NCBI RefSeq assembly: GCF_900141755.1
Contig: NZ_LT670844.1
Span: 3,534,001-3,598,000, forward strand
Reading direction: 5' to 3'
From: Bradyrhizobium lablabi
GTDB lineage: Bacteria; Pseudomonadota; Alphaproteobacteria; Rhizobiales; Xanthobacteraceae
Length of the DNA: 64,000 bases
Under the pieces are notes generated by a model. The model saw nothing but the letters and a program-made list of their open reading frames with translations. It did not search any database and was not told where the DNA came from. Positions 33,717 through 42,758 of the stretch are shown here, piece by piece (the stretch's first letter is position 1; the number at the start of each line of letters is the position of its first letter). The translations under genes and the position numbers were made by a program.

Positions 33717-36149
33717 ATGCGGCGGATACGCGCTCGATCCCTGTTTATCGTGCCGGCATCGATATGCCTGTTTTCCGGGAATGATATCGCGCGCGCCGAG
33801 GATCCGCCCGGCGCGGTGCAGGCATTGCCGCCCATCGTGGTCACGGGAACCAAGACTGGCGTTAAGCGCGGCCAGACGACAGGCGCCACCCGCATCGCCC
33901 GGACCGTGCCGAGGCTCGTGGTCTACCCGACCACGCCGTTATCGGGCCCAGGCTCCGGTATCGATCCCGAAAAGGTGCCGGCCAGCGTCAACGTCGTCGA
34001 CGCCAATCAGATCAAGCAGGCCGGCTCGCTGAACGTCAGCGATGCCCTGCAAAAATACGTGCCGGGTATCGTCGTCAATGAAGTTTCCGGCAATCCATTC
34101 CAGCCGAACGTGCAATTTCGCGGCTTCGTCGCTTCGCCTGTGGCCGGCACCCCGCAGGGGCTTGCGGTCTACCAGAACGGCGTGCGCATCAACGAAGCGT
34201 TCGGCGACACCGTCAACTGGGATTTGATTCCGACCGCGGCGATAAAATCGGTCACGGTGGTGACCAATAATCCAGCCTTCGGCTTGAACGCGCTGGGCGG
34301 CGCCATCGACATGCAGATGAAAGACGGCTTTGCCTATCAGGGCGCCGAAATCGACACGATGGGCGGCTCGTTCGGGCGCATCCAAAGCTCGGCGCAGTGG
34401 GGAAAACAGGTCGATCATTTTGCCGTCTACGGCGCGCTCGAGGGATTGCACGATGACGGATTTCGCAATTTCTCGCCCTCGGATGTTCGCCGCTTTTACG
34501 GTGATGTCGGCTACCGGAACGATGGAAACGAATTTCATCTCAACATGGGCGCCGCCGATAACAGGTTCGGCGCGACCGCAACGGCGCCGGTCGAGCTGCT
34601 TCAGCAATTTTGGGGCGCGACCTTCACCACGCCGCAAATCACCAACAACCGCGTTGGCTATGTCAATCTCACCGGGAAAGTCGAGGCCACGCCGAGCTGG
34701 ACGATCGAAGGTGTTGCGCATTTGCGGGTTTTCGACCAGAAGACCGAGGATGGCAACCCGACCGGAACTCAGCCCTGCACCACCGATCCGACGCTGCTCT
34801 GCTTTGGCAACGGCAGCACGCCGGCAAATGGCCTGAATGGGGCCCAGCTCGCTAATCCCTTCGATCCGAGCGCCACACTGGGAGAGATCGACCGAACGAC
34901 GACGCGATCGACGACGACGGGCGCGTCGTTGCAAGCCACAAATACCGATCAATTGTTCGGTCACGGCAACCATTTCACGGTCGGAACAAGTTTCGATTCC
35001 AGCGTGACGCACTTCTCGGCCCTCCCGGAACTGGGCACGATTGGTCCGAATTTCGTCGTCAGCGGTAGTGGAATATTTCTCGGCCAATCCGGCAATCCGG
35101 TTTCGATCGGCCCGGTGGCGCTTCGCACCACCAATCAATATAGCGGGCTTTATGCGCTCGATACGTTCGACGTCACCAACGCGTTCTCGATCACCGGCGG
35201 CGGCCGCTTCAACCTCGCTGATATCAAGCTCGAAGACCAGATCGGCAGCGCGTTAAACGGCAATGCCAGCTATACCCGCTTCAATCCGCTGATTGGCGGC
35301 ACCTATAAGATCACCCAGGGCGTTTCGGCCTATGCCGGCTATTCCGAAGCCAACCGCGCGCCAACCCCGCTGGAACTCGGTTGCGCCGATCCCGCCCGTC
35401 CCTGCATCGTCGCCGCATTCCTGGTCTCCGATCCGCCGCTGAAACAAGTCGTGTCCCGCACCGTGGAAGCTGGCCTGCGCGGCAGCAGTGAAGTGAACAT
35501 CGGCACGCTCGGGTGGAAGCTCGGGGTATTCCGCGCGGATAATACCGACGACATCCTCGCCATTCCCAGCCCAGTGCTGCAGGGATTCGGTTATTTTCAG
35601 AACGTCGGTTCGACGCGCCGGCAGGGGATCGAGGCCGAAGTCAATCTCAAATCGAGCGCCCTGCAGCTATACGCCAGCTACGCCCTCGTCGACGCCCGAT
35701 TCCTTGATGCTCTGCAGGTCGGCTCCAACAGCCCCTTCGCAGATGCCAACGGCCACGTCCAGATCGTTCCCGGCGATCGAATCCCCGCCATCCCGCGAAA
35801 CCGGGTCAAGGCCGGCATCGATTATTCGATCACCGATGCGTTCAAGATCGGAGGCGACGCCCTGTTCGTCAGCAGTCAATATTTTGTCGGCGACGAATCC
35901 AATCAGGCGCCGAGGCTGCCGTCCTATGCGGTTTTCAACCTCCACGCCTCGTACCAGATCGACAAGACGATGCATATCTACGCGCGTGCGGACAATATCT
36001 TTGATAATCGCTACGCGACCTACGGAACATTCTTCAATACCGGCACGGTTCCGAATTTCGCCAATGGCGGCGCGCCCTTCACCGACCCGCGCTCGATCAG
36101 CCCGGCGCGGCCGCGCGCGCTCTATGTCGGCCTGAAGGCCACGTTCTGA
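33717..36149 (+). CDS. TonB-dependent outer membrane receptor, candidate lanthanide/lanthanophore receptor
   Basis: 810 residues with signal peptide (SLFIVPASICLFSGNDIARA), TonB box ALPPIVVTGTK near residue 40, plug domain (VPASVNVVDANQIKQAGSLN, QKYVPGIVVNEVSGNPFQPN, FRGFVASPVAGTPQGLAVYQ, GVRINEAFGDTVNWDLIP, NPAFGLNALGGAIDMQMKDG) and a 22-strand barrel ending RALYVGLKATF. Such receptors import large or scarce ligands through the outer membrane. Its place beside the xox regulators and the ABC-2 transporter parallels LutH in the Methylorubrum lanthanide uptake locus. That assignment is by context. Acidic barrel segments could bind metal but cannot be proved from sequence. Confidence 0.9.
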   Translation: MRRIRARSLFIVPASICLFSGNDIARAEDPPGAVQALPPIVVTGTKTGVKRGQTTGATRIARTVPRLVVYPTTPLSGPGSGIDPEKVPASVNVVDANQIKQAGSLNVSDALQKYVPGIVVNEVSGNPFQPNVQFRGFVASPVAGTPQGLAVYQNGVRINEAFGDTVNWDLIPTAAIKSVTVVTNNPAFGLNALGGAIDMQMKDGFAYQGAEIDTMGGSFGRIQSSAQWGKQVDHFAVYGALEGLHDDGFRNFSPSDVRRFYGDVGYRNDGNEFHLNMGAADNRFGATATAPVELLQQFWGATFTTPQITNNRVGYVNLTGKVEATPSWTIEGVAHLRVFDQKTEDGNPTGTQPCTTDPTLLCFGNGSTPANGLNGAQLANPFDPSATLGEIDRTTTRSTTTGASLQATNTDQLFGHGNHFTVGTSFDSSVTHFSALPELGTIGPNFVVSGSGIFLGQSGNPVSIGPVALRTTNQYSGLYALDTFDVTNAFSITGGGRFNLADIKLEDQIGSALNGNASYTRFNPLIGGTYKITQGVSAYAGYSEANRAPTPLELGCADPARPCIVAAFLVSDPPLKQVVSRTVEAGLRGSSEVNIGTLGWKLGVFRADNTDDILAIPSPVLQGFGYFQNVGSTRRQGIEAEVNLKSSALQLYASYALVDARFLDALQVGSNSPFADANGHVQIVPGDRIPAIPRNRVKAGIDYSITDAFKIGGDALFVSSQYFVGDESNQAPRLPSYAVFNLHASYQIDKTMHIYARADNIFDNRYATYGTFFNTGTVPNFANGGAPFTDPRSISPARPRALYVGLKATF

Positions 36150-36161
36150 AGGATGCCCTGC

Positions 36162-37007
36162 TCAGCCGGCGGGACCATTGCGGCGGGCGAGGAAGCCGCG
36201 GGCGGGATCGTAGGCCAGGATCGCGCCAAACAGAAACGCCAGCGTGCAACCGAGCACCACGCCGAGCGACACCCAGGCCACCTGCCCATAGAGCGCAAAG
36301 CGGATCAGCTCAACCGCATGCGTGAAGGGATTGAGCTCGCAGACATAATACAGCAGCAGGCTGGATTCCTTGATCCGCCACAGCGGATACAGCGCCGACG
36401 ATGCAAAGAACATCGGAAAGATCACAAAATTCATCACGCCGGCAAAATTCTCGAGCTGCTTGATCAGCGACGAAATCAGCATGCCCAATGCCCCCAGCAT
36501 GAATCCGCTTAGCAGCAGTGCCGGCAGCAGCGCCAGATAGCCGAGCGGCGGCGCCTCGATATCCCAGAACCAGGCGATCAGCAGGAAGGCGTAGGCTTGC
36601 AGAACGGATACCAGCGTGCCCGCCAAAAGCTTCGATGTGAGCAGCCACCAGCGCGGGAACGGGCTGACAAGCAGCGTGCGCATTCCCCCGGTTTCACGGT
36701 CATAGACCATCGTCAGTGATGATTGCATGCCGTTGAAAAGCTGGATCATCGCGATCAGGCCGGGCGCGATATAGACTTCGTAGAGCACGTAAGTCTCGTA
36801 GGGCGGAATGATGGAGACGCCGAGCACCTGCCGAAATCCGGCGGCAAAAATGAAGAGCCAGACCAGCGGGCGCACCAGCGCGGAGACAAAGCGTTCGCGC
36901 TGATGGATGAAGCGCAACGCCTCGCGCCAGACGATGCCCTTGAGGCAGATGAAATACTGCGAAAGCGTAAAACCTTGGTGGTCCGTTGCATCGACCGTGA
37001 CCGTCAT
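36162..37007 (-). CDS. PQQ-associated ABC-2 type permease
   Basis: 281 residues with six membrane helices in ABC-2 arrangement: ALVRPLVWLFIFAAGFRQVL, YIAPGLIAMIQLFNGMQSSL, VYDRETGGMRTLLVSPFPRW, LLTSKLLAGTLVSVLQAYAF and GALGMLISSLIKQLENFAG. It closely follows the pattern of the permease in ped/xox clusters. Its ATG overlaps the ATPase stop by four bases, so it works with the ATPase at 37004-37780 and, I infer, the binding protein at 22854-24068, although ABC-2 permeases usually export. It converges with the TonB receptor. Confidence 0.9.
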   Translation of the reverse strand: MTVTVDATDHQGFTLSQYFICLKGIVWREALRFIHQRERFVSALVRPLVWLFIFAAGFRQVLGVSIIPPYETYVLYEVYIAPGLIAMIQLFNGMQSSLTMVYDRETGGMRTLLVSPFPRWWLLTSKLLAGTLVSVLQAYAFLLIAWFWDIEAPPLGYLALLPALLLSGFMLGALGMLISSLIKQLENFAGVMNFVIFPMFFASSALYPLWRIKESSLLLYYVCELNPFTHAVELIRFALYGQVAWVSLGVVLGCTLAFLFGAILAYDPARGFLARRNGPAG

Positions 37008-37780
37008 CCCGCCGGCTCCCGTTCTTCCTGGTCGGCGGCCCCGGTCAGCCGGTTGAATGCGTCGCGCAAGTCGCTAGCTCCGGACTTACCGACGACCTCG
37101 CCGAGCCCGCCATGCGCAAGGATGTTGCCCTTGTGCAGGACCACCACATCGTCGCCGGCGCCGGCTTCGTCGATGAGATGCGTCGCCCACAGCACGCCAA
37201 TGCCCTCCACCATCGAAAGCCTGCGAACGTGGTCGAGAATGTCGGCGCGCGCCTTGATATCGAGGCCGACGGTGGGTTCGTCGAGCAGCAGCAAACGGGG
37301 CTGGTGCAGCAGCGCCCGGGCAATCTCGATGCGGCGCATCTGACCTATTGAAAGATTTCCGACCCGATCCAGCGCGCGATCGGTCATGGCCACGCGATCC
37401 AGGACTTGCGCGATCAATTCCTTGGCTCGCTTGCTGGCGATACCGTGCAGCGCAGCATGGTACATCAGGTTCTGTCGCACCGAGATGTCGATATCGAGCG
37501 CGCGGGACTGAAACACGACGCCCAATTTGCTCAGGGCCGCACCCGGATCGCGCGCGACATCGTGCCCGAAAATGCGGATTTGACCCGATCTTATCGCATA
37601 GAGACGTGTAATCAGCGAAAACAGCGTCGACTTCCCGGCGCCATTCAATCCCAACAGGACGTTAAAGGACGACGGCCTGACAGTGAGGCTGACATTATTC
37701 AATGCGACCCGCGCACCGTAGCGATGGCTGACGCGATCGATCTCAAGCGCGGGCACTTGCGCAAGCGGGAATGGCTTCAT
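37004..37780 (-). CDS. PQQ-associated ABC transporter ATP-binding protein
   Basis: The ATG at 37780 has GGGAG five bases upstream (MKPFPLAQVPALEIDRVSHR), giving 258 residues. Walker A GLNGAGKSTLFSL, Q-loop VVFQSRALDIDISV, signature NLSIGQMRRIEIARALLHQP (LSIGQ, with Ile for the usual Gly/Ser), Walker B LLLLDEPTVGLD and H-loop LWATHLIDEA. It is the energy unit of the ABC-2 transporter and resembles LutE/PedA-type ATPases of quinoprotein clusters. Role in lanthanide, PQQ or metallophore movement is inferred. Confidence 0.92.
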   Translation of the reverse strand: MKPFPLAQVPALEIDRVSHRYGARVALNNVSLTVRPSSFNVLLGLNGAGKSTLFSLITRLYAIRSGQIRIFGHDVARDPGAALSKLGVVFQSRALDIDISVRQNLMYHAALHGIASKRAKELIAQVLDRVAMTDRALDRVGNLSIGQMRRIEIARALLHQPRLLLLDEPTVGLDIKARADILDHVRRLSMVEGIGVLWATHLIDEAGAGDDVVVLHKGNILAHGGLGEVVGKSGASDLRDAFNRLTGAADQEEREPAG

Positions 37781-38068
37781 TACCACTCCCGAACGCGCCT
37801 TGCCCATCCGCAAGCTAGCACATCGGAACCCCATACGTCGCGCAATCCACCGCCGATGAAATGCGTCATGCTTGGTATTTCCGACACGCAGGTCTTGAGG
37901 TTCATGTTCGCGATTTAGCCTACCGCGTTGTGTGCAGCAAGCTTCGGCGACGCTAGCTTGACCCGGATTCCCGATCCTGACAAAAATTATTCATGCTGGC
38001 GAAATTCAGTGCTGTACCTTGTGTTGCAGCGCACCGAACGTTCGGCATGTAAAACGCGCCGCTAGAGA

Positions 38069-38440
38069 ATGTTCACGATGGCCTGCCTGCGCATCTTGTT
38101 CCGATCAAGCGCTTTGTTGGCGATCTCAATCGCGGCCGCGAGCCCGCGCGCCATGGCCGAAGATCTCAATGACTATCCAACCGCGGCGCGCGCGGACTAT
38201 GTTTTCGGCTGCATGAAGGCCAACGGCGAAACTCAGGAACTTTTGCAAAAATGTTCCTGCTCGATCGACGTCATTGCCTCGATCATCCCTTACGACCGTT
38301 ACGTGACCACCGAGACTGTTCTCTCGATGTCCCAGGTCACGGGTCCGGTCGGTTCCGAGTTTCGATCGACCGAGCAAGCCAAGCAGGCGCTGCAGGAATT
38401 CCGCCGGGCCCAAGCGGAGGCAGAAGTTCGCTGCTTTTGA
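38069..38440 (+). CDS. small exported cysteine protein, unknown function
   Basis: 123 residues with signal peptide (ACLRILFRSSALLAISIAAA, cleaved near AMA|E). The mature part is helical with cysteines in YVFGCMKANG, LLQKCSCSIDVI and EVRCF. PYDRYVTTETVLSMSQ and EQAKQALQEFRRAQAEAE complete it. The CMKxNG...CxCxxD pattern recurs in small periplasmic proteins in xox/PQQ clusters, as far as I recall, but no role is known. It lies between the ABC ATPase (divergent) and the SoxYZ-like carrier (convergent). Confidence 0.8.
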   Translation: MFTMACLRILFRSSALLAISIAAASPRAMAEDLNDYPTAARADYVFGCMKANGETQELLQKCSCSIDVIASIIPYDRYVTTETVLSMSQVTGPVGSEFRSTEQAKQALQEFRRAQAEAEVRCF

Positions 38441-38464
38441 ACGAACTCCCTTCGGATTCCGCCG

Positions 38465-39316
38465 CTACAGCAGCGATTTTTCGATCGACCATTCGTCCTT
38501 GAAGCGATTCTTGCTGGTATCGACGGCTTCGGCGCGGAAACTGGCGGCGCCATTGGGCTGGTAGTTGAAACGGATATTGGGATCCTCCGAGATCGCGATC
38601 CCGCCGTCCATCGCCACCACGAGATCGTCGCCCTGCCATATCCTGAGATTGTCGATAAAGAACGGCGGCACGTAAAGCCGCGTCAATTGATCCATCTGCA
38701 GGCCCGAATTCTGCGGATGACGCAGCATGATCTGGGCCTCCGGCAGCGCGGCGCCCTCGACGCGGAAGCTGCGGAACTTCATCTGACCCAGCATCGCCTT
38801 GGTCGCGTCGCTATTCGATGCAGCCGGCGCGGAGCACCCGCCGGACGCTTTCACATAAGCCTTGACGCCATAGAGCTGGCCATCGCTGAGTTCGGCAATC
38901 GCGCGCACATAGGAATAGGAATCGACCCGGACCCGGGTTGAAATCGAGGTGACGCCGGACCGTGGACCGATGGTAAACGTCCCGGCGACGGGCGCGGGGT
39001 TTTCGTCGATGACAAGCGTCAGCGATTGCAGCGTCCGCTTTTCGTCACCGGGAAGGTTGACGCGCATGCCGATCGGCACGATCGCGGCATCCTCGGCGCG
39101 CCGCGGCGCATCGAGGATCACGAGCCCCGAACCATCGAGGATCGGACGATTTTTGAAAATGTCGCCCTTGATGCTGTTCCAGGTATCTTCCGCGGGCTGC
39201 TCAGCCTGGGCGCGCGCCGCTGGCGGCCCCGCAAAATAAGGCCCTGCAAAATAAGACCCTGAAAGACAAACCGTGGCGATCAGAGCCGGCACGGTCACTC
39301 TGGAGAGAATCGACAT
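38465..39316 (-). CDS. quinoprotein dehydrogenase-associated SoxYZ-like carrier protein
   Basis: The ATG at 39316 has GGAGG at good spacing. The signal peptide begins MSILSRVTVPALIATVCLSG; a 15-base tandem repeat in it encodes YFAGPYFAGP. The SoxY-like part (residues about 40-165) ends in VKASGGCSAPAAS, with the cysteine that carries the cargo in SoxY. The SoxZ-like part follows (MLRHPQNSGLQMDQLTR, PPFFIDNLRIWQGDDLVVAM, EDPNIRFNYQPNG). These fused carriers are found with PQQ dehydrogenases and a metallohydrolase, here the next gene at 39413. The cargo is not known. It is periplasmic. Confidence 0.88.
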   Translation of the reverse strand: MSILSRVTVPALIATVCLSGSYFAGPYFAGPPAARAQAEQPAEDTWNSIKGDIFKNRPILDGSGLVILDAPRRAEDAAIVPIGMRVNLPGDEKRTLQSLTLVIDENPAPVAGTFTIGPRSGVTSISTRVRVDSYSYVRAIAELSDGQLYGVKAYVKASGGCSAPAASNSDATKAMLGQMKFRSFRVEGAALPEAQIMLRHPQNSGLQMDQLTRLYVPPFFIDNLRIWQGDDLVVAMDGGIAISEDPNIRFNYQPNGAASFRAEAVDTSKNRFKDEWSIEKSLL

Positions 39317-39412
39317 GGTCGACCTCCATTTCCGCAATGAAGCGCCGGTCAACCTATCTGAAACACGCTCGAGCAACAAGCCGCGCTTGCCGTTGTCGGA
39401 GATTCGGTGGCG

Positions 39413-40369
39413 TCACTCCCATTCGAGCTCCCCGAAGGCGGCAATGACGTTGCGCGAACTGTATTCGTCGAACAGCTCCCAGCGCGACTGTTCGCTTCGT
39501 CCGGCCTCTTTGGCTGCCTTGGTAAGGGGTATCCCTTGCGCGATGAGGCCGCGCACTTCGGCAGCGAGGCTTTCGAAGTAGCGGCGTTCGTCCTCGACCG
39601 CACCGCGCCAATCGCTGACGACCGGACCATGCCCGGGAACAACGCGTTCAATGGGCATGCGCCGGAGCTCCTCGAGGTCGGCGAGGAAGCCGCGAATGCT
39701 GCCGTCGAGCACCGGCAGGTGCCCGACGAACAGGAGATCGCCGGCAAACAGCGTAGAACTTTGGCCGTCGAGGACCGTCAGGTCGTTGTCGGTATGCGCC
39801 GGCTGCCAGGCCTTTAGGCTCAATAGACGGCCGCCGAGATCGATCTGCATGTCGTTATCGACGAGCAGCGTGGGCGGCACAATCCTCACCTCGTCGATGA
39901 GTGCATCGCCGAGCAACCGACGAAACGCCTTTAAATAAAATTCTCCGCGTGCCACCAGCGCGCGCGGCAAGTTCCTGTGCCCCACGAAAATGGTCCCTTC
40001 GCTTGCGAATGCGGCGTTGCCAAACAAATGATCGGGATGAACATGGGTATTGATGACATAGCGAACCGGCTTTGACGTCACGGCGCGGATCGCCGCAAGC
40101 AGGCGCGCTCCTTCGCGCACGCTGCCGCCGGAATCAATCACGGCCACCGTATCGCCGCCGACAACAAAACCGACATTGGCGGTGTCACCCTGATTGGCCT
40201 CGCTCATCATCTCGATATTGCCGATGTGAGCGTAGACGCCGGGCGCGACCTCCGAGACGGATAACGGCGTGACCGCCGCTTGCGGCTGCGCATTGCCATC
40301 GCGCGGAGGCAACATCAAACCAAGAATCGCGCCAAGGACGATGCCCACGAAACGCAATGCCCACCTCAC
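39413..40369 (-). CDS. quinoprotein relay system zinc metallohydrolase (metallo-beta-lactamase fold)
   Basis: I place the start at a GTG giving (V)[19 protein letters not shown], a signal peptide cut near GNA|Q; the frame opens earlier at 40447. The metal site is H109, H111, D113 and H114 in [13 protein letters not shown], a further His in [13 protein letters not shown], Asp in [17 protein letters not shown], and His in [12 protein letters not shown]. It belongs to the hydrolases that accompany the SoxYZ-like carrier and quinoprotein dehydrogenases and is probably co-transcribed with it (96 bases apart). The reaction is unknown; release or repair of a carrier-bound group has been supposed. 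Confidence 0.88.
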   Translation of the reverse strand: MRWALRFVGIVLGAILGLMLPPRDGNAQPQAAVTPLSVSEVAPGVYAHIGNIEMMSEANQGDTANVGFVVGGDTVAVIDSGGSVREGARLLAAIRAVTSKPVRYVINTHVHPDHLFGNAAFASEGTIFVGHRNLPRALVARGEFYLKAFRRLLGDALIDEVRIVPPTLLVDNDMQIDLGGRLLSLKAWQPAHTDNDLTVLDGQSSTLFAGDLLFVGHLPVLDGSIRGFLADLEELRRMPIERVVPGHGPVVSDWRGAVEDERRYFESLAAEVRGLIAQGIPLTKAAKEAGRSEQSRWELFDEYSSRNVIAAFGELEWE

Positions 40370-40628
40370 GCGCCCATCGGGGTGGGCACGGCAAAGCACC
40401 GAGCAAAACAAAGTGCTTCGGCAAATCGTCAGTTTATTGCCTCCCACAATTCACAACGAAGCTCGCGGTTCCCACATGGTCTGAAAAATTTCTACGCGCA
40501 TCGCGGTGCAGTGCAAGAGCGCCGAAAAAATCGGACATCGACGCTGTCGCATTTCATAACTTGCGTATGCTTGCAGAGTTACATAAGCTTTTTCTTCTTC
40601 TGAAACCAAGGTGAAGCGTGCTTCCTGA

Positions 40629-40661
40629 TTCACAGATGTGAAACGATTCACAGGACTGTGA
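40629..40661. promoter_or_regulatory. two tandem dyads upstream of xoxF, putative regulator binding sites
   Basis: TTCACA-GA-TGTGAA (40629-40642) and TCACAG-GA-CTGTGA (40648-40661) are perfect inverted repeats whose centres are 19 bases apart. They also share the direct repeat GATTCACAG. They lie 105-137 bases before the xoxF start, in the divergent region with the metallohydrolase gene. This arrangement fits two dimers bound on nearly the same face of the helix. The regulator may be the NarL-type protein at 31337-31957. Confidence 0.55.
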
Positions 40662-40765
40662 CAGGTGCCGGAAGAATTCATCCAAAAGAGGGCGGCCGAC
40701 GTCCCGCGGAGAATCTGATCCAAGGAGCGTCAGCCACCCTCGGCAAAAACCCAGGGAGGAAGCGA

Positions 40766-42646
40766 ATGAACAAAATCTTAATCGCTACGACTTCGATCTT
40801 CGGCCTATTGGCCGTGCAAGGCTTTCCCGCGCGCGCCGATCAGGACTTGGACAATCGAGCCAAGGATCCCAAACAATGGGTTATGCAACAAGGCGATAAC
40901 GCCAACACGCGCTATTCCAAGCTCAATCAGATCAATTCATCCAACGCCAACAAGCTGCAGGTAGCCTGGACGTTCTCGACCGGCGTGCTGCGCGGTCACG
41001 AAGGCGGACCGCTCGTGGTTGGCGACGTGATGTACGTGCACGCGCCGTTTCCAAATACGGTCTATGCGCTCGACCTGAACCATGAAGGCAAGATTCTCTG
41101 GAAGTATGAACCGCGGCAAGATCCCAACGTCATCCCGATCATGTGCTGCGACACCGTCAATCGCGGCGTCGCCTACGCGGATGGCAAGATATTCCTGCAT
41201 CAGGCCGATACGACTCTCGTCGCGCTCGATGCCAAGACCGGACAAAAGGTCTGGTCGGTGATGGATGGCGAAGCCGGCAAGGGACAGTCCGGCACGGACG
41301 CTCCGTTCGTATTCAAGGACAAGGTTCTCGTCGGTATTTCCGGCGGCGAATTCGGCGTGCGCGGCTGGGTCAGCGCCTACAACATCAAGGACGGCAAGCT
41401 TGCCTGGCGCGGCTTTTCGGAAGGGCCGGACTCCGACACGCTGATCGATCCCGTCAAGACGACGGCGCTCGGCAAGCCGGTCGGGCCTAATTCGTCGACC
41501 TCCACCTGGCAGGGCGACCAGTGGAAGATCGGCGGCGGCGCCACATGGGGTTGGTATTCCTACGATCCCGAATTGAACCTCGTCTATTACGGTTCGGGCA
41601 ACCCCTCGACCTGGAATCCGGTGCAACGCCCCGGCGATAACAGGTGGTCGATGTCGATCTGGGCACGCGACCTCGATAGCGGCGCCGTCAAATGGATCTA
41701 CCAGATGACGCCGCACGACGAATGGGACTTCGACGGCGTCAACGAGATGATCCTGACCGATCAGACCGTCGGCGGCACGCCGCGGAAGCTCCTCACCCAT
41801 TTCGACCGAAACGGTTTCGGTTACACGCTTGACCGGACCAACGGCGAATTGCTGGTCGCGGAAAAATTCGATCCGGTGGTGAACTGGGCAACCAAGGTCG
41901 ACATGGACAAGTCGTCCAAGACCTACGGTCGTCCGCTGGTCGTCGACGCCTATTCGACGCAGCACAACGGCGAAGACTCTAACTCCAAGGGGATTTGCCC
42001 GGCGGCGCTTGGCACCAAGGACGAACAGCCTGCGGCCTATAGCCCCGACACGCAGTTGTTCTACGTGCCGACAAACCATGTCTGCATGGACTATGAACCC
42101 TACAAGGTATCCTACACTGCCGGTCAGGCCTATGTCGGCGCGGCGGTGGCGATGTATCCGCCCAAGGGCGAGACCAACATGGGCAACTTCATCGCCTGGG
42201 ACGGCAAGACCGGCAAGATCGTGTGGTCCAACAAGGAGGAATTCTCCGCCTGGGGCGGCGCGTTGGCGACCGCCGGCAATGTCGTGTTCTACGGCACGCT
42301 TGAGGGTTACTTGAAGGCCGTCGATGCCAAGACCGGGAAGGAACTCTACAAGTTCAAGACCCCGTCCGGCATCATCGGCAACGTCATGACCTATGAGCAC
42401 GGCGGCAAGCAATACGTTGCCGTGCTTTCCGGCGTCGGCGGTTGGGCCGGCATCGGCTTGGCGGCCGGTCTGCTTCAGCCTGAAAACGCCGCCGCCTGGC
42501 ATGGCGCGGTCGATCAGGGCAAGTTGCCGCCCAAAGAGAAGACTGTCGATACCGCGGGCCTTGGTGCTGTCGGTGGCTATGCGGGTCTTGCGTCCTATAC
42601 CTCGCTCGGCGGGACGTTGACCGTGTTTGCTCTGCCAAGCAACTAA
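40766..42646 (+). CDS. xoxF: lanthanide-dependent PQQ methanol dehydrogenase XoxF
   Basis: GGGAGGAAGCGA precedes the ATG. The 626-residue periplasmic enzyme has a signal peptide (cut near ARA|D) and an eight-bladed quinoprotein propeller. Visible active-site parts: vicinal disulfide C127-C128 in [10 protein letters not shown], metal ligand E195 in [11 protein letters not shown]279 in YGSGNP, catalytic D321 and the extra D323 in [11 protein letters not shown]. The second Asp is the mark of lanthanide enzymes; calcium MxaF has Ala there. It oxidises methanol (and formaldehyde) and passes electrons to XoxG. A terminator-like hairpin follows, then xoxG and xoxJ. Two dyads upstream suggest controlled expression. 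Confidence 0.98.
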   Translation: MNKILIATTSIFGLLAVQGFPARADQDLDNRAKDPKQWVMQQGDNANTRYSKLNQINSSNANKLQVAWTFSTGVLRGHEGGPLVVGDVMYVHAPFPNTVYALDLNHEGKILWKYEPRQDPNVIPIMCCDTVNRGVAYADGKIFLHQADTTLVALDAKTGQKVWSVMDGEAGKGQSGTDAPFVFKDKVLVGISGGEFGVRGWVSAYNIKDGKLAWRGFSEGPDSDTLIDPVKTTALGKPVGPNSSTSTWQGDQWKIGGGATWGWYSYDPELNLVYYGSGNPSTWNPVQRPGDNRWSMSIWARDLDSGAVKWIYQMTPHDEWDFDGVNEMILTDQTVGGTPRKLLTHFDRNGFGYTLDRTNGELLVAEKFDPVVNWATKVDMDKSSKTYGRPLVVDAYSTQHNGEDSNSKGICPAALGTKDEQPAAYSPDTQLFYVPTNHVCMDYEPYKVSYTAGQAYVGAAVAMYPPKGETNMGNFIAWDGKTGKIVWSNKEEFSAWGGALATAGNVVFYGTLEGYLKAVDAKTGKELYKFKTPSGIIGNVMTYEHGGKQYVAVLSGVGGWAGIGLAAGLLQPENAAAWHGAVDQGKLPPKEKTVDTAGLGAVGGYAGLASYTSLGGTLTVFALPSN

Positions 42647-42678
42647 GGCCGACGCCACGGCTGGGTGACAATGAATTC

Positions 42679-42717
42679 GGCGCGCCGCCGCTTGCGTTGC
42701 GGCGCGCCGATTTTTTT
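42679..42717 (+). terminator. intrinsic terminator between xoxF and xoxG
   Basis: GGCGCGCCGC (42679-42688) pairs with GCGGCGCGCC (42699-42708), a perfect 10-bp stem with a 10-base loop, followed by GA and seven Ts. It is a strong Rho-independent terminator on the plus strand. It probably reduces xoxG/xoxJ expression relative to xoxF. Confidence 0.85.
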
Positions 42718-42758
42718 GCCCAACCACCATCTCCCAAAATTGTGTGAGGACAGTTTAC

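Noticed and set aside
33939..35138. Minus-strand open frame of 399 residues
   Set aside because: Shadow of the TonB receptor gene; no domain features.
40766..42646. Call as calcium-dependent MxaF
   Set aside because: It has Asp (D323) where MxaF has Ala, and there is no mxaI gene; XoxF is clear.
40937..42730. Minus-strand open frame of 597 residues
   Set aside because: Antisense to xoxF and composed of Arg/Val/His-rich sequence without motifs.
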